A stretch of DNA of 64,000 nucleotides, taken from contig JAFBJZ010000772.1 in assembly GCA_016785225.1 (NCBI GenBank), positions 6,895,001-6,959,000 of the forward strand. Reading direction: 5' to 3'. The translations under genes and the position numbers were made by a program. The DNA is from Psettodes erumei. Its lineage: Eukaryota > Chordata > Actinopteri > Pleuronectiformes > Psettodidae. Shown piece after piece: positions 63,933 through 64,000 of this stretch; positions within the stretch are counted from its first letter, which is position 1, and every line of letters starts with the position of its first letter. Under the pieces are notes generated by a model. That model was not told where the DNA came from, did no database searches, and saw nothing but the letters and a program-made list of their open reading frames with translations.

Positions 63933-63963
63933 ACTATCTGAAAAGCTAGACTCAGCATATATG
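63925..63963 (-). promoter_or_regulatory. putative igf2 proximal promoter: TATA-like element and perfect palindrome
   Basis: CATATATG (63956-63963) is TATA-like. About 18 bp downstream lies GATAGTTAACTATC (63925-63938), a perfect 14-bp palindrome holding GTTAAC, which resembles an HNF1 half site, flanked by two GATA cores. The spacing would place the palindrome at or near a transcription start. Position relative to igf2 makes a promoter role plausible, but it is unproven. Confidence 0.35.
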
Positions 63964-64000
63964 TCTCTCTTGCTCACCCTGCAGCGAGCTCGCTGACCCT

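Noticed and set aside
1..64000. Insulin, tyrosine hydroxylase, or an H19-like imprinting control region next to igf2
   Set aside because: No ins or th exon was recognised, and fishes are not known to imprint igf2; if th is adjacent it would be to the right of the window.

Overview
The window reads as teleost fish nuclear DNA, most likely from a percomorph (spiny-rayed) fish. It holds no operons or bacterial-style gene packing, and instead shows spliced exons, long non-coding stretches, many (CA)n, (GA)n and (TC)n microsatellites, and fish-type interspersed repeats. The one gene I can name with confidence is an insulin-like growth factor 2 gene (igf2) on the minus strand at the right end. Its encoded A domain, D domain and long E peptide are of the form I know from percomorph IGF-II. 

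Right end, 56.4-64.0 kb: igf2 runs right to left. A possible non-coding first exon with a TATA-like element and a perfect 14-bp palindrome lies at 63.83-63.96 kb. Three coding exons follow (63482/63343-63493, 61473-61651 and 59771-60010), with splice phases that join cleanly to a 186-residue preprohormone. A likely 3' untranslated region of about 3.4 kb reaches a candidate polyadenylation signal near 56.4 kb. The introns carry a pyrimidine microsatellite, a purine tract, a (CA)n array and a CG/TG alternating tract likely to form Z-DNA. 

Remaining 56 kb: this is mostly a gene desert. I found no other recognisable protein family, no rRNA, no complete tRNA, no CRISPR and no bacterial element. 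It does contain three similar copies (about 470-505 bp each) of an LTR-like repeat, a roughly 480-bp MITE-like element with TTAAAGG termini, three members of a GTTAAGG-type repeat (one a clear fold-back), and a degenerate dispersed repeat. Several small open segments bounded by good splice signals could be exons of unknown or non-coding transcripts. These are at 475-594 (-), 3529-3627, 3869-3949, 4879-4926, 12211-12426, 17419-17491 and 48406-48475 (+). They are listed with low confidence, because this many are expected partly by chance. 

Regulation: the most notable regulatory-type sequences are a perfect direct repeat of the nuclear-receptor half site spaced by five (a canonical DR5 retinoic-acid element) in the presumed igf2 3' region, with CRE-like and E-box motifs within 75 bp; a triple DR4-like array at 28.17 kb; a perfect CRE at 2.2 kb; and the promoter palindrome. 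A long desert on the 3' side of igf2 is where distal enhancers of this gene would be expected, but no enhancer activity can be shown from sequence alone.
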